Assembly (NCBI GenBank): GCA_028707415.1
Contig: JAQWBC010000015.1
Span: forward strand, 1 to 12,179
From: Candidatus Izemoplasmatales bacterium
GTDB lineage: Bacteria > Bacillota_I > Bacilli_A > Izemoplasmatales > Hujiaoplasmataceae
DNA: 12,179 bases
Direction: 5' to 3'
The translations under genes and the position numbers were made by a program. Shown one piece after another: positions 1 through 6,800 of the stretch. The notes beneath the pieces were generated by a model that saw only the letters and a list, made by a program, of their open reading frames with translations, made no database searches and was not told the DNA's origin. The stretch's first letter is position 1, and each line of letters opens with the position of its first letter.

Positions 1-952
1 GCCGAGCAAACCCACCTCCAGAGTCTTTACTATATCCAATGGCTAAATAAACAGTCCCTGCACGTTTGCCGGCAAGACGTAGCCGACGACAGACATCATC
101 AACTTGTTCTAAAATAATTTGATAAATATCCGGTTGATAATAATCTCGAAATAAGGTTTGACCAATGCCGTAACTTTTCGCTACTGGTTTAATTTTGTAT
201 TTATCTTTAATCATACTCATGTCGATGCCGTTGGCGTGATAAAACAACTCTTCGCCAATTATCCCGAAGCGCTTTTTGATTTTTTCAACATCGTAATTTG
301 CTAAATCGCCAACTTTAAAGATCCCAAGTTTATTAAGTTTCGCTTCGGTATTGTGACCAATGCCCCACATTTCCGAAAGCGGGGTTACTTGCCAAAGTTT
401 TTCTTTAAAATTGTCATACGTCCATTCCGCAATGAAATCGGGCGCTTTTTTTGATTCAATATCGAGCGCTAATTTAGCTAAGAGCATATTCGGTCCGATG
501 CCACAAGTGGCAGTAATTTTTGTTTCGTCATAAATCGCTTTTAAGATCATTTTGGCAATTTCAATATCTGTTTTTTGGTAAATTTTTTTGTACTCCGTGA
601 AGTCCATAAATACTTCATCAATCGAGTATACATAAAGATCTTCTTCTGCTACGAATCGCATATAAATTTCGACGATTTTTGTCGAATATTCCAAATATTT
701 TTCCATGCGCGGTTTTTGAAAAATAATCTTCATGTTTTTTGGTAATTCAAAAATCCGTAATCTTCCGGGAATCCCGAATTGTTTGAGATATGGTGATACT
801 GCGAGAATAATTGATCCTCCGCCTCGAGAAAGATCGGCGACGACTAATGGGGTCGTAAACGGGTCGAGCCCTAAAAGCGCACACTCAACGGATGCATAGA
901 AACTTTTTAAATCAATGCAAAGAATATTTCGATGAATCTGATATTCTTCCAC
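1..952 (-). CDS. Y-family DNA polymerase (UvrX/YqjW-like), 3' end missing
   Basis: This is an error-prone translesion DNA polymerase of the UmuC/DinB superfamily, which would copy past damaged bases. I translated 317 residues from a GTG start at 952; the frame stays open at the left edge, so the C-terminal little-finger end is missing. Catalytic acidic residues are visible as D14 in CIDLKSFYASVE and D112-E113 in YSIDEVFMD. The fingers/palm stretch has SRGGGSIILAVSP (residues 42-54), and a helix-hairpin-helix-like WGIGHNTEAKLNKLGI lies near 196-211. The SFYASVE motif and the GYSKDSGGGFAR end resemble Bacillus UvrX/YqjW more than classical DinB. The GTG is supported by GAGAGGGGG about 8 nt upstream. 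The gene has its own promoter and stands apart from the PspC gene. I saw no obvious LexA box. Polymerase assignment is firm; the subfamily is an inference. Confidence 0.93.
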   Translation of the reverse strand, partial: MEEYQIHRNILCIDLKSFYASVECALLGLDPFTTPLVVADLSRGGGSIILAVSPYLKQFGIPGRLRIFELPKNMKIIFQKPRMEKYLEYSTKIVEIYMRFVAEEDLYVYSIDEVFMDFTEYKKIYQKTDIEIAKMILKAIYDETKITATCGIGPNMLLAKLALDIESKKAPDFIAEWTYDNFKEKLWQVTPLSEMWGIGHNTEAKLNKLGIFKVGDLANYDVEKIKKRFGIIGEELFYHANGIDMSMIKDKYKIKPVAKSYGIGQTLFRDYYQPDIYQIILEQVDDVCRRLRLAGKRAGTVYLAIGYSKDSGGGFAR

Positions 953-976
953 AGGTCTCGCCCCCTCTCGTATTCT

Positions 977-1005
977 ATTATACTGACTTTTTTCTGTAAT
1001 ATAAA
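977..1005 (-). promoter_or_regulatory. Sigma-A-type promoter of the Y-family polymerase gene
   Basis: Read on the minus strand, a perfect -10 TATAAT (977-982) lies 17 nt downstream of a weak -35 TTTATA (1000-1005, 4 of 6 matches to TTGACA). The predicted transcription start is near 970, giving a leader of about 18 nt that contains the GAGAGGGGG ribosome binding site before the GTG at 952. No terminator separates it from the start codon. Confidence 0.7.
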
Positions 1006-1049
1006 GGCATGACAACATCTTTTTTTAAATATAACCTATGGTTATCGAT

Positions 1050-1076
1050 AAAAAAACCTCGTCATTATCGAGGCTT
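1050..1076 (-). terminator. Rho-independent terminator after the PspC-domain gene
   Basis: On the minus strand, a CCTCG/CGAGG stem with a 7-nt loop is extended by a G-U and two A-U pairs to about 8 bp. It is followed directly by a run of seven or more T (1056 down to 1050). It lies 15 nt past the PspC stop codon and just upstream of the polymerase promoter, so it would insulate the two units. The T-tract is only on the minus-strand side, so it is a one-directional terminator. Confidence 0.85.
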
Positions 1077-1090
1077 AATTATCGTCATAT

Positions 1091-1378
1091 TTACTTTTTT
1101 TTATCGAACTTCGCAAAAGGATCGTCCGAATCATTATCTTTAATCGTTTCGGCCTTATGAATCTCATCATCCATTTTTTTCATAACGACACTTTTCGGTT
1201 CAATCAGAAGCGCTAAAATTAAATACGCGATTAATCCAGTTCCGGCAAATAAAACTAAAAACACCCAGATGATTCGAATCAATGTGACATCCATTTCGAA
1301 ATAGTCGGATAACCCCGCACATACTCCAAAGATTTTTTGGTTTTCTGTATCGCGGTACAAACGTTTTTTCTCTGTCAT
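1091..1378 (-). CDS. PspC-domain small membrane protein
   Basis: This 95-residue protein is a single PspC domain with a short charged tail. The N-terminal half has the family pattern KRLYRDTENQKIFGVCAGLS (residues 5-24), then DYFEMDVTLIRIIWV, leading into a long hydrophobic segment (about 36-60) that is one membrane span. The tail (61-95) is rich in Lys and Asp and ends DKKK. PspC proteins belong to envelope-stress systems (phage-shock-type responses); in Gram-positive bacteria stand-alone PspC proteins are common and their exact role is often unknown. The ATG is supported by GAGGTGA (1384-1390) 5 nt upstream. It has its own perfect promoter and a terminator, so it can be expressed independently of the operon before it. 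No PspA or two-component partner is visible here. Confidence 0.88.
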   Translation of the reverse strand: MTEKKRLYRDTENQKIFGVCAGLSDYFEMDVTLIRIIWVFLVLFAGTGLIAYLILALLIEPKSVVMKKMDDEIHKAETIKDNDSDDPFAKFDKKK

Positions 1379-1398
1379 TTAAATCACCTCGGAATTAT

Positions 1399-1427
1399 AT
1401 TATAGAATCATCAAACTTCGCTGTCAA
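1399..1427 (-). promoter_or_regulatory. Perfect-consensus sigma-A promoter of the PspC gene
   Basis: On the minus strand, TTGACA (1422-1427) and TATAAT (1399-1404) are both exact consensus hexamers separated by exactly 17 nt. The -35 lies inside the last codons of the upstream FIVAR-protein gene, whose stop is at 1411-1413. The predicted start of transcription is near 1392, so the leader is only about 14 nt and begins almost at the GAGGTGA ribosome binding site. Strong constitutive transcription is expected unless a repressor acts here. Confidence 0.88.
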
Positions 1428-2751
1428 CCAATACATCATCCTGTTTTTCGTTTTTAATTTTTTTATTGCGTTTTTTGACTCGTTGAACAATTTCCACTGG
1501 TCGAATTTTTACATAAATCATTGCTATTCCCAACCCAATCGCCACAACGGGAATGGATGAAATTATGATTAAAGTCGTCGTTGTGATTTTTTCTTTGACA
1601 AAAATCGGAATCGTTTCCACAACGCCGTTAGCGAGGGTAATGATAATCTCTGCATTACCGAAACTAACACCACTCACATTTCCCGAGGCGTCGACGGTCG
1701 CAACCGCTGGGTTTGAGGACAAATAACCAACAATGTTCGATTCACCGGGAGTGACATAAGTTCCGACGTTGATTGTTTCACTATCAACCGTCAATTCGAT
1801 TCCGGTCGGAATATAGACCAGCCCTTCAATGGCGCTCGCAATGTCGAGGGCCAACTGATCAACATCGTTTTGAAGCGCGTTGTCATTTTCGTTTGCCGCC
1901 CTAGCTGTTACCAGCAAAGTATCTAAGATGTAATAAGAAGAAACCGTATATTTTTCTTCTTTGATATTATCTCCGCTATTAATGGCGCTTTGAAGTTGCG
2001 CTTTATTTGCTAAAGGAACTAATAAATCATATGAAGCAATTAAATCACCAATTGTTTGAGCACATAGGGTCTGATTGGTATCATCACCAATCATAATTTG
2101 GCGAATTCGCTCTAACTCGGTAGTAAACAATTCGATTGAAGCTGGGGTATTGCCGGTTAAATTAAAGCTAATCGCTGTGTCATAGGCGTCTTCAAGCAAA
2201 GTAGTGTCGGCTTTCAGTTCTAACAATGATAAAGCATTATTAATCTGTAACACTAAAGTGTCTACTGCTGCTTGCGTCACGTTTAAATCATCAAGCAAAT
2301 CATCTGTGGCTTGATAGTTTCCATACGCAACCACCGCGACGACAAACTGAGAATATGAAGATGACGTATATAAGTTGCGGTCGCCATAATATGCGGCAAT
2401 TGCTGCATTATTGGCCGTGTTCAATAAAGAAGTATCTGCTCGCAAAACCAACAAACTTAATGCGTTATTAACCATTAAAATTAGGTTGTCAACCGCCGCT
2501 TGTTCCGCCAACGGGTCATCTATCATCGTTTGTATAGCGCTTTGGCCACCAAGATTATCGATGGCATCGACAAATAACGCAAATGAAGATGGTGTATATG
2601 AATTTTCAGCATTGACTGCGGCTTCAACTGCGGCTTTGGAGGTGATTAAATCGGTTTTGATAGCATCAGCCTGAACCAAATATGAGGGCATAATCAAAAA
2701 ACCGGCCACAATCATCAAAAACAAGAATAGCGGTTTTATACTTTTTTGCAT
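1411..2751 (-). CDS. Secreted membrane-anchored FIVAR-repeat/Ig-like (Big_2) protein
   Basis: This 446-residue protein is predicted to sit outside the cell, anchored by its C-terminus. Residues 1-28 form a signal peptide (KSIK, hydrophobic core, cleavage likely after VQA). Four FIVAR-like helical modules follow, at about 34-105, 106-183, 184-247 and 248-312; the first two share the YTxSS motif and a nearly duplicated QAAVD...NNALSLL end, while the last two are degenerate. An Ig-like Big_2 domain spans about 316-386 (SSNPAVATVDASGNVSGVSFG). A transmembrane segment (about 389-414) and a Lys/Arg-rich cytoplasmic tail end the protein. There is no LPXTG motif. One Cys (C230) is present. AGGAGGGG lies 8 nt before the ATG. 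Function is unknown; such modules occur in cell-wall-associated and carbohydrate-acting proteins, but no catalytic domain is present. It is the last gene of the folD-purB run, 22 nt after the C-S lyase gene. Confidence 0.85.
   Translation of the reverse strand: MQKSIKPLFLFLMIVAGFLIMPSYLVQADAIKTDLITSKAAVEAAVNAENSYTPSSFALFVDAIDNLGGQSAIQTMIDDPLAEQAAVDNLILMVNNALSLLVLRADTSLLNTANNAAIAAYYGDRNLYTSSSYSQFVVAVVAYGNYQATDDLLDDLNVTQAAVDTLVLQINNALSLLELKADTTLLEDAYDTAISFNLTGNTPASIELFTTELERIRQIMIGDDTNQTLCAQTIGDLIASYDLLVPLANKAQLQSAINSGDNIKEEKYTVSSYYILDTLLVTARAANENDNALQNDVDQLALDIASAIEGLVYIPTGIELTVDSETINVGTYVTPGESNIVGYLSSNPAVATVDASGNVSGVSFGNAEIIITLANGVVETIPIFVKEKITTTTLIIISSIPVVAIGLGIAMIYVKIRPVEIVQRVKKRNKKIKNEKQDDVLVDSEV
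2194..2274 (-). repeat. FIVAR repeat end, second copy
   Basis: This encodes residues 160-186 of the surface protein, starting QAAVDTLVLQINNALSLL. It matches residues 84-110 at 20 of 27 positions by my count, with mostly conservative changes otherwise (V/I, R/K, S/T). It marks an internal module duplication rather than a mobile repeat. Confidence 0.75.
2422..2502 (-). repeat. FIVAR repeat end, first copy
   Basis: This encodes residues 84-110, starting QAAVDNLILMVNNALSLL, the partner of the copy at residues 160-186. The two copies are exactly 76 residues apart (84 versus 160), which gives the module length. Confidence 0.75.
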
Positions 2752-2773
2752 GAATAACCCCTCCTTGAATGTA

Positions 2774-3931
2774 TCAATTTTCCTCGCGTCGATATACTTC
2801 TTCCATCCGTGCTAACATCTCTTTAACGTTTTTGCGGGGAGTTGCGATGTTGATTCGATAGAATTTAGCCCCGTTATCACCAAATAGAATTCCATCCTCG
2901 CCAACGACTTTAGCTTCGGTTTCAAAGAAATCGCAAACACTTTTTTGCAATTTCCGGCAATCAAGCCACAACAGATAAGTTCCTTCAAGCGGTGGTAAAG
3001 CTATTTTCGGCATTTTGGTTTCTATTTCTGTTTTAACTAATTGATAATTACTCTCAATATAACCGATAACCTGGTCAAGCCATGCGGCGCCATATTGAAA
3101 GGCGGCTTTGACCATTACCGGCGCAAAAACATTTTGCGATCCAAGGTGGTATTGACACATTGCCTCATTGATTTTCTGAATATGTTCGCGATTTTTTGAA
3201 ACAATAAACGACATCCCCGCTGCGGCAATATTGAACGTCTTTGTTGCCGAAAAGAGCGTGAACACCATATCATTAATCTTTTCGTTAACCGCTAAAAATG
3301 GAACGTGTTTTCTGCCGGGCATAATCAAATCCGAATGGATTTCATCGCTAATTACCATCACATGATTTTTCTCGGCTAACGCAGCTATTTTTTCTAATTC
3401 TCCCTTGGTCCAGACTCGTCCTACCGGATTGTGTGGCGAACAAAGTAATAATACCTTTGATTTTTGCATACATAAATCTAAATTTGCAAAATCGATTAAA
3501 TAATATCCATTGGAATTGATGAGCGGAGACGCAATAATGTTTCTTTTGGCGTTCTTAATTGCCGTCCAAAAATAATTATATACCGGACTCATAATGGTAA
3601 CGTTGTCATTTGGTTCTGTAAACGTATTTAGCAACAAGTTTATCCCCGAGACGACGCTGTAGTAGGGCAAAATTTCTTCTTTTTTGATAGTTAACCCATT
3701 GCGATTTTGTTGCCAATTAATAAACGCCTCATAAACATCATCGGATATATAAGAATATCCATATATTGGGTGTTTAACTCGTTTTTTTAAGGCTTTAATA
3801 ATTTCGTCGGCCACGGGAAAATCCATGTCCGCGATCCACATTGATAAGCAATCGTTGCTTTTTCCTAAATCATATTTGACGCTGTTAGTGTCTTTTCGAC
3901 AAATGATTTTATCAAAATTATACCGTTTCAC
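2774..3931 (-). CDS. patB: PLP-dependent C-S beta-lyase, MalY/PatB family
   Basis: This 385-residue fold-type I PLP enzyme most likely cleaves cystathionine or related Cys S-conjugates to a thiol or H2S, pyruvate and ammonia. Family features are visible: MWIADMDFPV (31-40), GYSY near 58-61, the cofactor region CSPHNPVGRVW (164-174), SDEIH (195-199, D196 pairing with the pyridine N), the Schiff-base lysine K231 in SATKTFNIA, and the carboxylate-binding R359 in FYRINIATP. Length matches the family (about 390). The start is GTG at 3931, 14 nt inside the end of purB, with GGGAG 11 nt upstream. It sits between purB and the surface-protein gene in one apparent operon. MalY/PatB members also include aminotransferases and regulators, so the exact substrate is uncertain; the family call is firm. 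Confidence 0.88.
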   Translation of the reverse strand: MKRYNFDKIICRKDTNSVKYDLGKSNDCLSMWIADMDFPVADEIIKALKKRVKHPIYGYSYISDDVYEAFINWQQNRNGLTIKKEEILPYYSVVSGINLLLNTFTEPNDNVTIMSPVYNYFWTAIKNAKRNIIASPLINSNGYYLIDFANLDLCMQKSKVLLLCSPHNPVGRVWTKGELEKIAALAEKNHVMVISDEIHSDLIMPGRKHVPFLAVNEKINDMVFTLFSATKTFNIAAAGMSFIVSKNREHIQKINEAMCQYHLGSQNVFAPVMVKAAFQYGAAWLDQVIGYIESNYQLVKTEIETKMPKIALPPLEGTYLLWLDCRKLQKSVCDFFETEAKVVGEDGILFGDNGAKFYRINIATPRKNVKEMLARMEEVYRREEN

Positions 3932-5237
3932 AATTATTCATCTCCCTAGTAAAAACCTGTGTGTATATATGATTAACATATTGTTTATAAAAATTTAAAT
4001 CGAAAATGACTTCAATATCGTTTGGTGTTAATTTTTCCTTTATCAACTCGCTGTTACAAACTAAATATTTAAAAGAAATGCGTTCTTCAATTGCTTTTTT
4101 TGCAACAGTTTGTGTGAAATCGTATGCCGTTTCACGCGATAACCCCTTGTCAACCAATGCTGTCATAACTCGTTGTGAAAAATGCGTCCCCAAGGATAAA
4201 TCAATGTTTTTTCGCATTTGTTCGGGATATACTTCTAAATGTTCAATAACACTCGTAAACCGATTAAGCATATAATCAATCAACTGGGTCGCATCTGGCA
4301 AAATAATCCTTTCAACTGATGAATGAGAAATATCCCGTTCGTGCCACAAGGCAATATCTTCGAGGCTTGAAAGATTATATCCGCGCAATATTCGCGCTAA
4401 TCCGCAGATATTTTCGCATGATATTGGATTGCGCTTATGCGGCATCGCCGATGATCCTTTTTGTGTTGTTACAAAAGCTTCGGAAACTTCTTTGATTTCG
4501 GTCCGTTGTAAGTGCCGAATCTCCGTCGCAATTTTTTCTAAAGTCGCTCCGATTATTGTCAAAACCGAAAGATAATATGCGTGTCGGTCGCGCTGTAAGA
4601 CTTGGGTTGAGACAAGTGCGTGATCTATTCCAAGTCGTTGGCAGATATATGTTTCAACTTCCGGCCCGGTAAAAGCATAATTACCAACAGCTCCAGATAT
4701 TTTTCCACATTCAACATCGGAAGCGGCATCCTTAAACCGACGAATGTTTCGTTTCATCTCTGCATACCACAAAGCCCATTTTAAACCAAAAACTGTGACA
4801 TCCGCATGCATTCCATGAGTCCTTCCCATACAAAAAACATCCTTATAAAGGAAGGCTTTTTCCTTTAAAATATTAATAAAAGCCTTTAGGTCTTTTTCAA
4901 TAATCTGGTTAGCTTGTTTAAGCAGACATCCAGTTGCGGTATCGATAATATCCGATGAAGTAAGCCCATAATGAATAAACCGTTTTTCGGCTCCGAGAGT
5001 TTCTGAAACAGCTCTGGTAAAGGCAATGATATCGTGCTTTGTTTCTTGTTCAATCTCGGCAATTCTGGTCAGGGAAAAACTGGCATTTTGGTTTAATAAA
5101 TCCATTTCCGTTTGTGATACAATTCCTTTTTTCTGTAATGCTTCTGCATTTAGTAGTTCGATTTTTAAATAGGTTTTAAATTTGTTTTCATCAGTCCAAA
5201 TCGCCGCCATTTCTGGTCGGGAATATCGCTCAATCAT
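3918..5237 (-). CDS. purB: Adenylosuccinate lyase
   Basis: PurB acts twice in purine synthesis: it splits SAICAR to AICAR plus fumarate and adenylosuccinate to AMP plus fumarate. This 439-residue protein has the superfamily signature SSAMPHKRNP (262-271) on the mobile catalytic loop, TKHD (67-70, H68), the GRTHG segment (138-142) with catalytic H141, and TSSDIIDTA (93-101). Length agrees with Bacillus-type PurB (about 431). The ATG overlaps the end of folD by 8 nt and has GGAGG 6 nt upstream, inside folD. Its stop lies 14 nt inside the next gene, so translation is probably coupled on both sides. Next to folD it forms a one-carbon/purine pair, since formyl-THF made from FolD's product is used in purine ring assembly. 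Confidence 0.95.
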   Translation of the reverse strand: MIERYSRPEMAAIWTDENKFKTYLKIELLNAEALQKKGIVSQTEMDLLNQNASFSLTRIAEIEQETKHDIIAFTRAVSETLGAEKRFIHYGLTSSDIIDTATGCLLKQANQIIEKDLKAFINILKEKAFLYKDVFCMGRTHGMHADVTVFGLKWALWYAEMKRNIRRFKDAASDVECGKISGAVGNYAFTGPEVETYICQRLGIDHALVSTQVLQRDRHAYYLSVLTIIGATLEKIATEIRHLQRTEIKEVSEAFVTTQKGSSAMPHKRNPISCENICGLARILRGYNLSSLEDIALWHERDISHSSVERIILPDATQLIDYMLNRFTSVIEHLEVYPEQMRKNIDLSLGTHFSQRVMTALVDKGLSRETAYDFTQTVAKKAIEERISFKYLVCNSELIKEKLTPNDIEVIFDLNFYKQYVNHIYTQVFTREMNNCETV

Positions 5238-6090
5238 GGTTTTCCTCCATAAGTGTCTGATAACATTTAAGGCAATTTTCTAAAAGGCAAGCAATCGTCA
5301 AAGGACCCACTCCCCCAGGAACTGGAGTAATAAAAGCCGCTTTTGGATATACCGATTCGTAATCAACATCGCCCGAAATAACCCCATCAATTTTGGAGAT
5401 TCCGACGTCAATGACAACCGCCCCTTCTTTAACATGCATTCCGGTTATCATCTTCGGCTGCCCTACCGCCACCACAAGGATATCAGCTTGATTAGTTATC
5501 GCTGGCAAATTGACAGTCTTCGTATGACAGATTGTGACCGTTCCGTTTTCGAGTAACAATAAAGCCGCCATCGGTTTTCCGACAATCGTGCTTCTGCCGA
5601 CAATAACACAATGTTTTCCCGCAATCGGAATCGCATACTTTTTAAGAATTTTAATAATTCCAAGTGGTGTACAAGGAACAAGCCGTGGCCGTCCATTGGT
5701 CAAGGCGGCGACGTTTTCCGGCGTGAACCCGTCAACGTCCTTGTTTTTGTCTATCAAGGCAATAATCTTGTCTGGATCAAAGCGTTTGGGGATTGGCAAT
5801 TGTAAAAGGATTCCGTGAACCGTTCTATCAGCGTTCAATTCGGTTATCTTCGCCAATAATTCTGTCTCTGTTACCGTAATTGGCATCCGTATCACCGAAC
5901 TTTTGATTCCCGCTTTTAAACAAGCAGATTCTTTACCTTTTACGTATGATTGGCTGGCAGGATCTTCACCGATTAAAATCACAACTAAATGAGGAACAAC
6001 GTTAAATCTTTCGATTAATGTATCAACAGTTGTTTTAATCTCGGATCTAATTTCTGCAGCAAAAGCTTTTCCGTCTAGAATTACAGCCAC
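5230..6090 (-). CDS. folD: Methylenetetrahydrofolate dehydrogenase/cyclohydrolase
   Basis: FolD oxidises 5,10-methylene-THF to methenyl-THF with NAD(P) and hydrolyses it to 10-formyl-THF, in the cytoplasm. From the GTG at 6090 the protein is 286 residues, the family's normal length, and opens with AVILDGKAFA like other FolD proteins. Visible motifs are catalytic Y49 and K53 in SYVKGKESA, QLPIP (97-101), KDVDGF (117-122), the nucleotide-binding GRSTIVGKPMA (165-175) and PVPGGVGPLT (256-265). A TTG at 6135 would add 15 residues that overlap the previous gene and match nothing in the family. GTG at 6099 is a further option, but its GAGG is only 3 nt away; GGTGA suits the 6090 start. It begins 1 nt after the flavoprotein stop and overlaps purB by 8 nt. 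Confidence 0.93.
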   Translation of the reverse strand: MAVILDGKAFAAEIRSEIKTTVDTLIERFNVVPHLVVILIGEDPASQSYVKGKESACLKAGIKSSVIRMPITVTETELLAKITELNADRTVHGILLQLPIPKRFDPDKIIALIDKNKDVDGFTPENVAALTNGRPRLVPCTPLGIIKILKKYAIPIAGKHCVIVGRSTIVGKPMAALLLLENGTVTICHTKTVNLPAITNQADILVVAVGQPKMITGMHVKEGAVVIDVGISKIDGVISGDVDYESVYPKAAFITPVPGGVGPLTIACLLENCLKCYQTLMEENHD

Positions 6091-6091
6091 T

Positions 6092-6610
6092 TCACTCACC
6101 GTCCTCAAAAAGATAGGTATCGATAATTTCTCCAAAATAAAGCGTATGATTGGCTCCGGTTGGATAATAACGATTTTTTATCGCTTCGGGAATATTATCT
6201 TGGTTTAATGGCTGCTTGTATAATACTCGGCATTCATAGTGCAATTCGCATTCACCAACCACTGGGGTTTTGATTTTTCGCCCCGGAACGGGCGTTAGAT
6301 GGCAATATGTAAACTTATCATTTATTTCTCGCATTGATTTTGTTCCACATATTTTTAACGCTTCCGATAAGTCGTGCTTTATCGGAACACTAATTGTAAA
6401 TTCGTTGGTTTTTTCAATTAAATCCCATGTTGCCCGAACTTTCCGAACCAGAATCAGCATCATCGGTTTTCCCCAAATAACATTAATTCCGCCCCAGCCA
6501 ATGACCATTGTATTAACAACTCCGTCGAACGCCGTAGTCAGAAACACACCGTTTGGCAGTTTATTCAGTAAAACCTCCGCATACTCATTGCTACCACATG
6601 TTTTTATCAA
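6092..6610 (-). CDS. Flavin reductase-like FMN-binding protein
   Basis: This is a member of the flavin reductase-like (DIM6/NTAB, split-barrel FMN-binding) family. Numbering from the TTG at 6610 (172 residues), it shows NTMVIGWG (33-40), IWGKPMMLILVR (45-56), a FTISVP strand (71-76), the ICGTKS region (87-92) and HTLYFGEI near the end (155-162). The substrate or redox partner cannot be told from sequence. The frame is open upstream to an ATG at 6706, but an extended -10 promoter at 6635-6643 lies inside that extension, and homologues start near NEYAEVLLNKLPNG. So I place the start at TTG 6610, with AAGGG 11 nt upstream; GTG at 6619 is possible but only 2 nt from the AAGGG. It is the first gene of the minus-strand operon, directly before folD. 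Confidence 0.82.
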   Translation of the reverse strand: MIKTCGSNEYAEVLLNKLPNGVFLTTAFDGVVNTMVIGWGGINVIWGKPMMLILVRKVRATWDLIEKTNEFTISVPIKHDLSEALKICGTKSMREINDKFTYCHLTPVPGRKIKTPVVGECELHYECRVLYKQPLNQDNIPEAIKNRYYPTGANHTLYFGEIIDTYLFEDGE

Positions 6611-6634
6611 TATCGCCACATCCCTTACTTGGTA

Positions 6635-6643
6635 ATTATAACA
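6635..6643 (-). promoter_or_regulatory. Extended -10 promoter of the flavoprotein-folD-purB operon
   Basis: On the minus strand the sequence TGTTATAAT is an extended -10 element (TGn plus a perfect TATAAT). No good -35 lies 16-18 nt upstream, as is usual for extended -10 promoters. The predicted start is near 6628, about 18 nt before the TTG at 6610, with AAGGG (6622-6626) in the leader. Its position rules out the longer upstream start of the flavoprotein frame. Confidence 0.72.
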
Positions 6644-6709
6644 CAATCCCTTTGAGCAGAAAAGACAAACCGAATCAATCTGATTAAACAATTCTATAAT
6701 TGTCATTTA

Positions 6710-6718
6710 TGCTATATT
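6710..6718 (+). promoter_or_regulatory. Candidate extended -10 promoter of the aro operon
   Basis: TGCTATATT is an extended -10 (TGn plus a 5-of-6 match to TATAAT). Transcription would begin near 6725, about 46 nt before the leader ORF and 94 nt before aroA. A second, poorer candidate (TGTGATAAA, 6748-6756) would start inside the leader ORF's ribosome binding site and is less likely. A perfect TATAAT at 6695-6700 has no -35 or TGn. The site is divergent from the minus-strand promoter, with about 100 nt between the two predicted starts. Confidence 0.5.
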
Positions 6719-6770
6719 AAGGAAATTTAGCATTAAGAATCGTAAAATGTGATAAAATAAAGGAGAATAA

Positions 6771-6800
6771 ATGCATGTTCTTCATATACGGTTAAATTAA
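6771..6800 (+). CDS. Nine-codon leader ORF upstream of aroA
   Basis: ATG at 6771 opens a frame encoding MHVLHIRLN and a TAA. It has AAGGAG (6760-6765) 5 nt upstream, a better ribosome binding site than that of aroA. It lies inside the predicted aro transcript and ends 18 nt before the aroA ATG, in the same frame but separated by two stops (6798-6800 and 6816-6818). It holds no Trp, Tyr or Phe, so a classical aromatic attenuator is not indicated, and I see no stable hairpin pair. It may couple translation to aroA, be a chance ORF, or be the remnant of an older N-terminus. Expression is not shown. Confidence 0.4.
   Translation: MHVLHIRLN

Noticed and set aside
953..1010. LexA/SOS box at the polymerase promoter
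   Set aside because: No CGAAC-N4-GTTCG-like palindrome overlaps the -35 or -10, so SOS control cannot be claimed from sequence.
1411..1500. LPXTG sortase signal on the surface protein
   Set aside because: No LPXTG-like motif precedes the transmembrane segment and the cytoplasmic tail is about 32 residues, longer than sortase substrates usually have.
2411..2674. Plus-strand 87-codon frame inside the surface-protein gene
   Set aside because: It is antisense to a well-supported gene, lacks a ribosome binding site and its sequence mirrors the opposite-strand repeats. The same holds for the other antisense frames in purB, folD, aroA, aroC and aroE-aroK.
6045..6135. Longer FolD starting at TTG 6135
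   Set aside because: The extra 15 residues overlap the flavoprotein coding end and fit no FolD N-terminus. GTG 6090 gives a standard opening and length.
6771..6800. Classical aromatic or histidine attenuator peptide
   Set aside because: No Trp, Tyr or Phe codons occur, the two His codons are not consecutive, and no downstream terminator hairpin exists.
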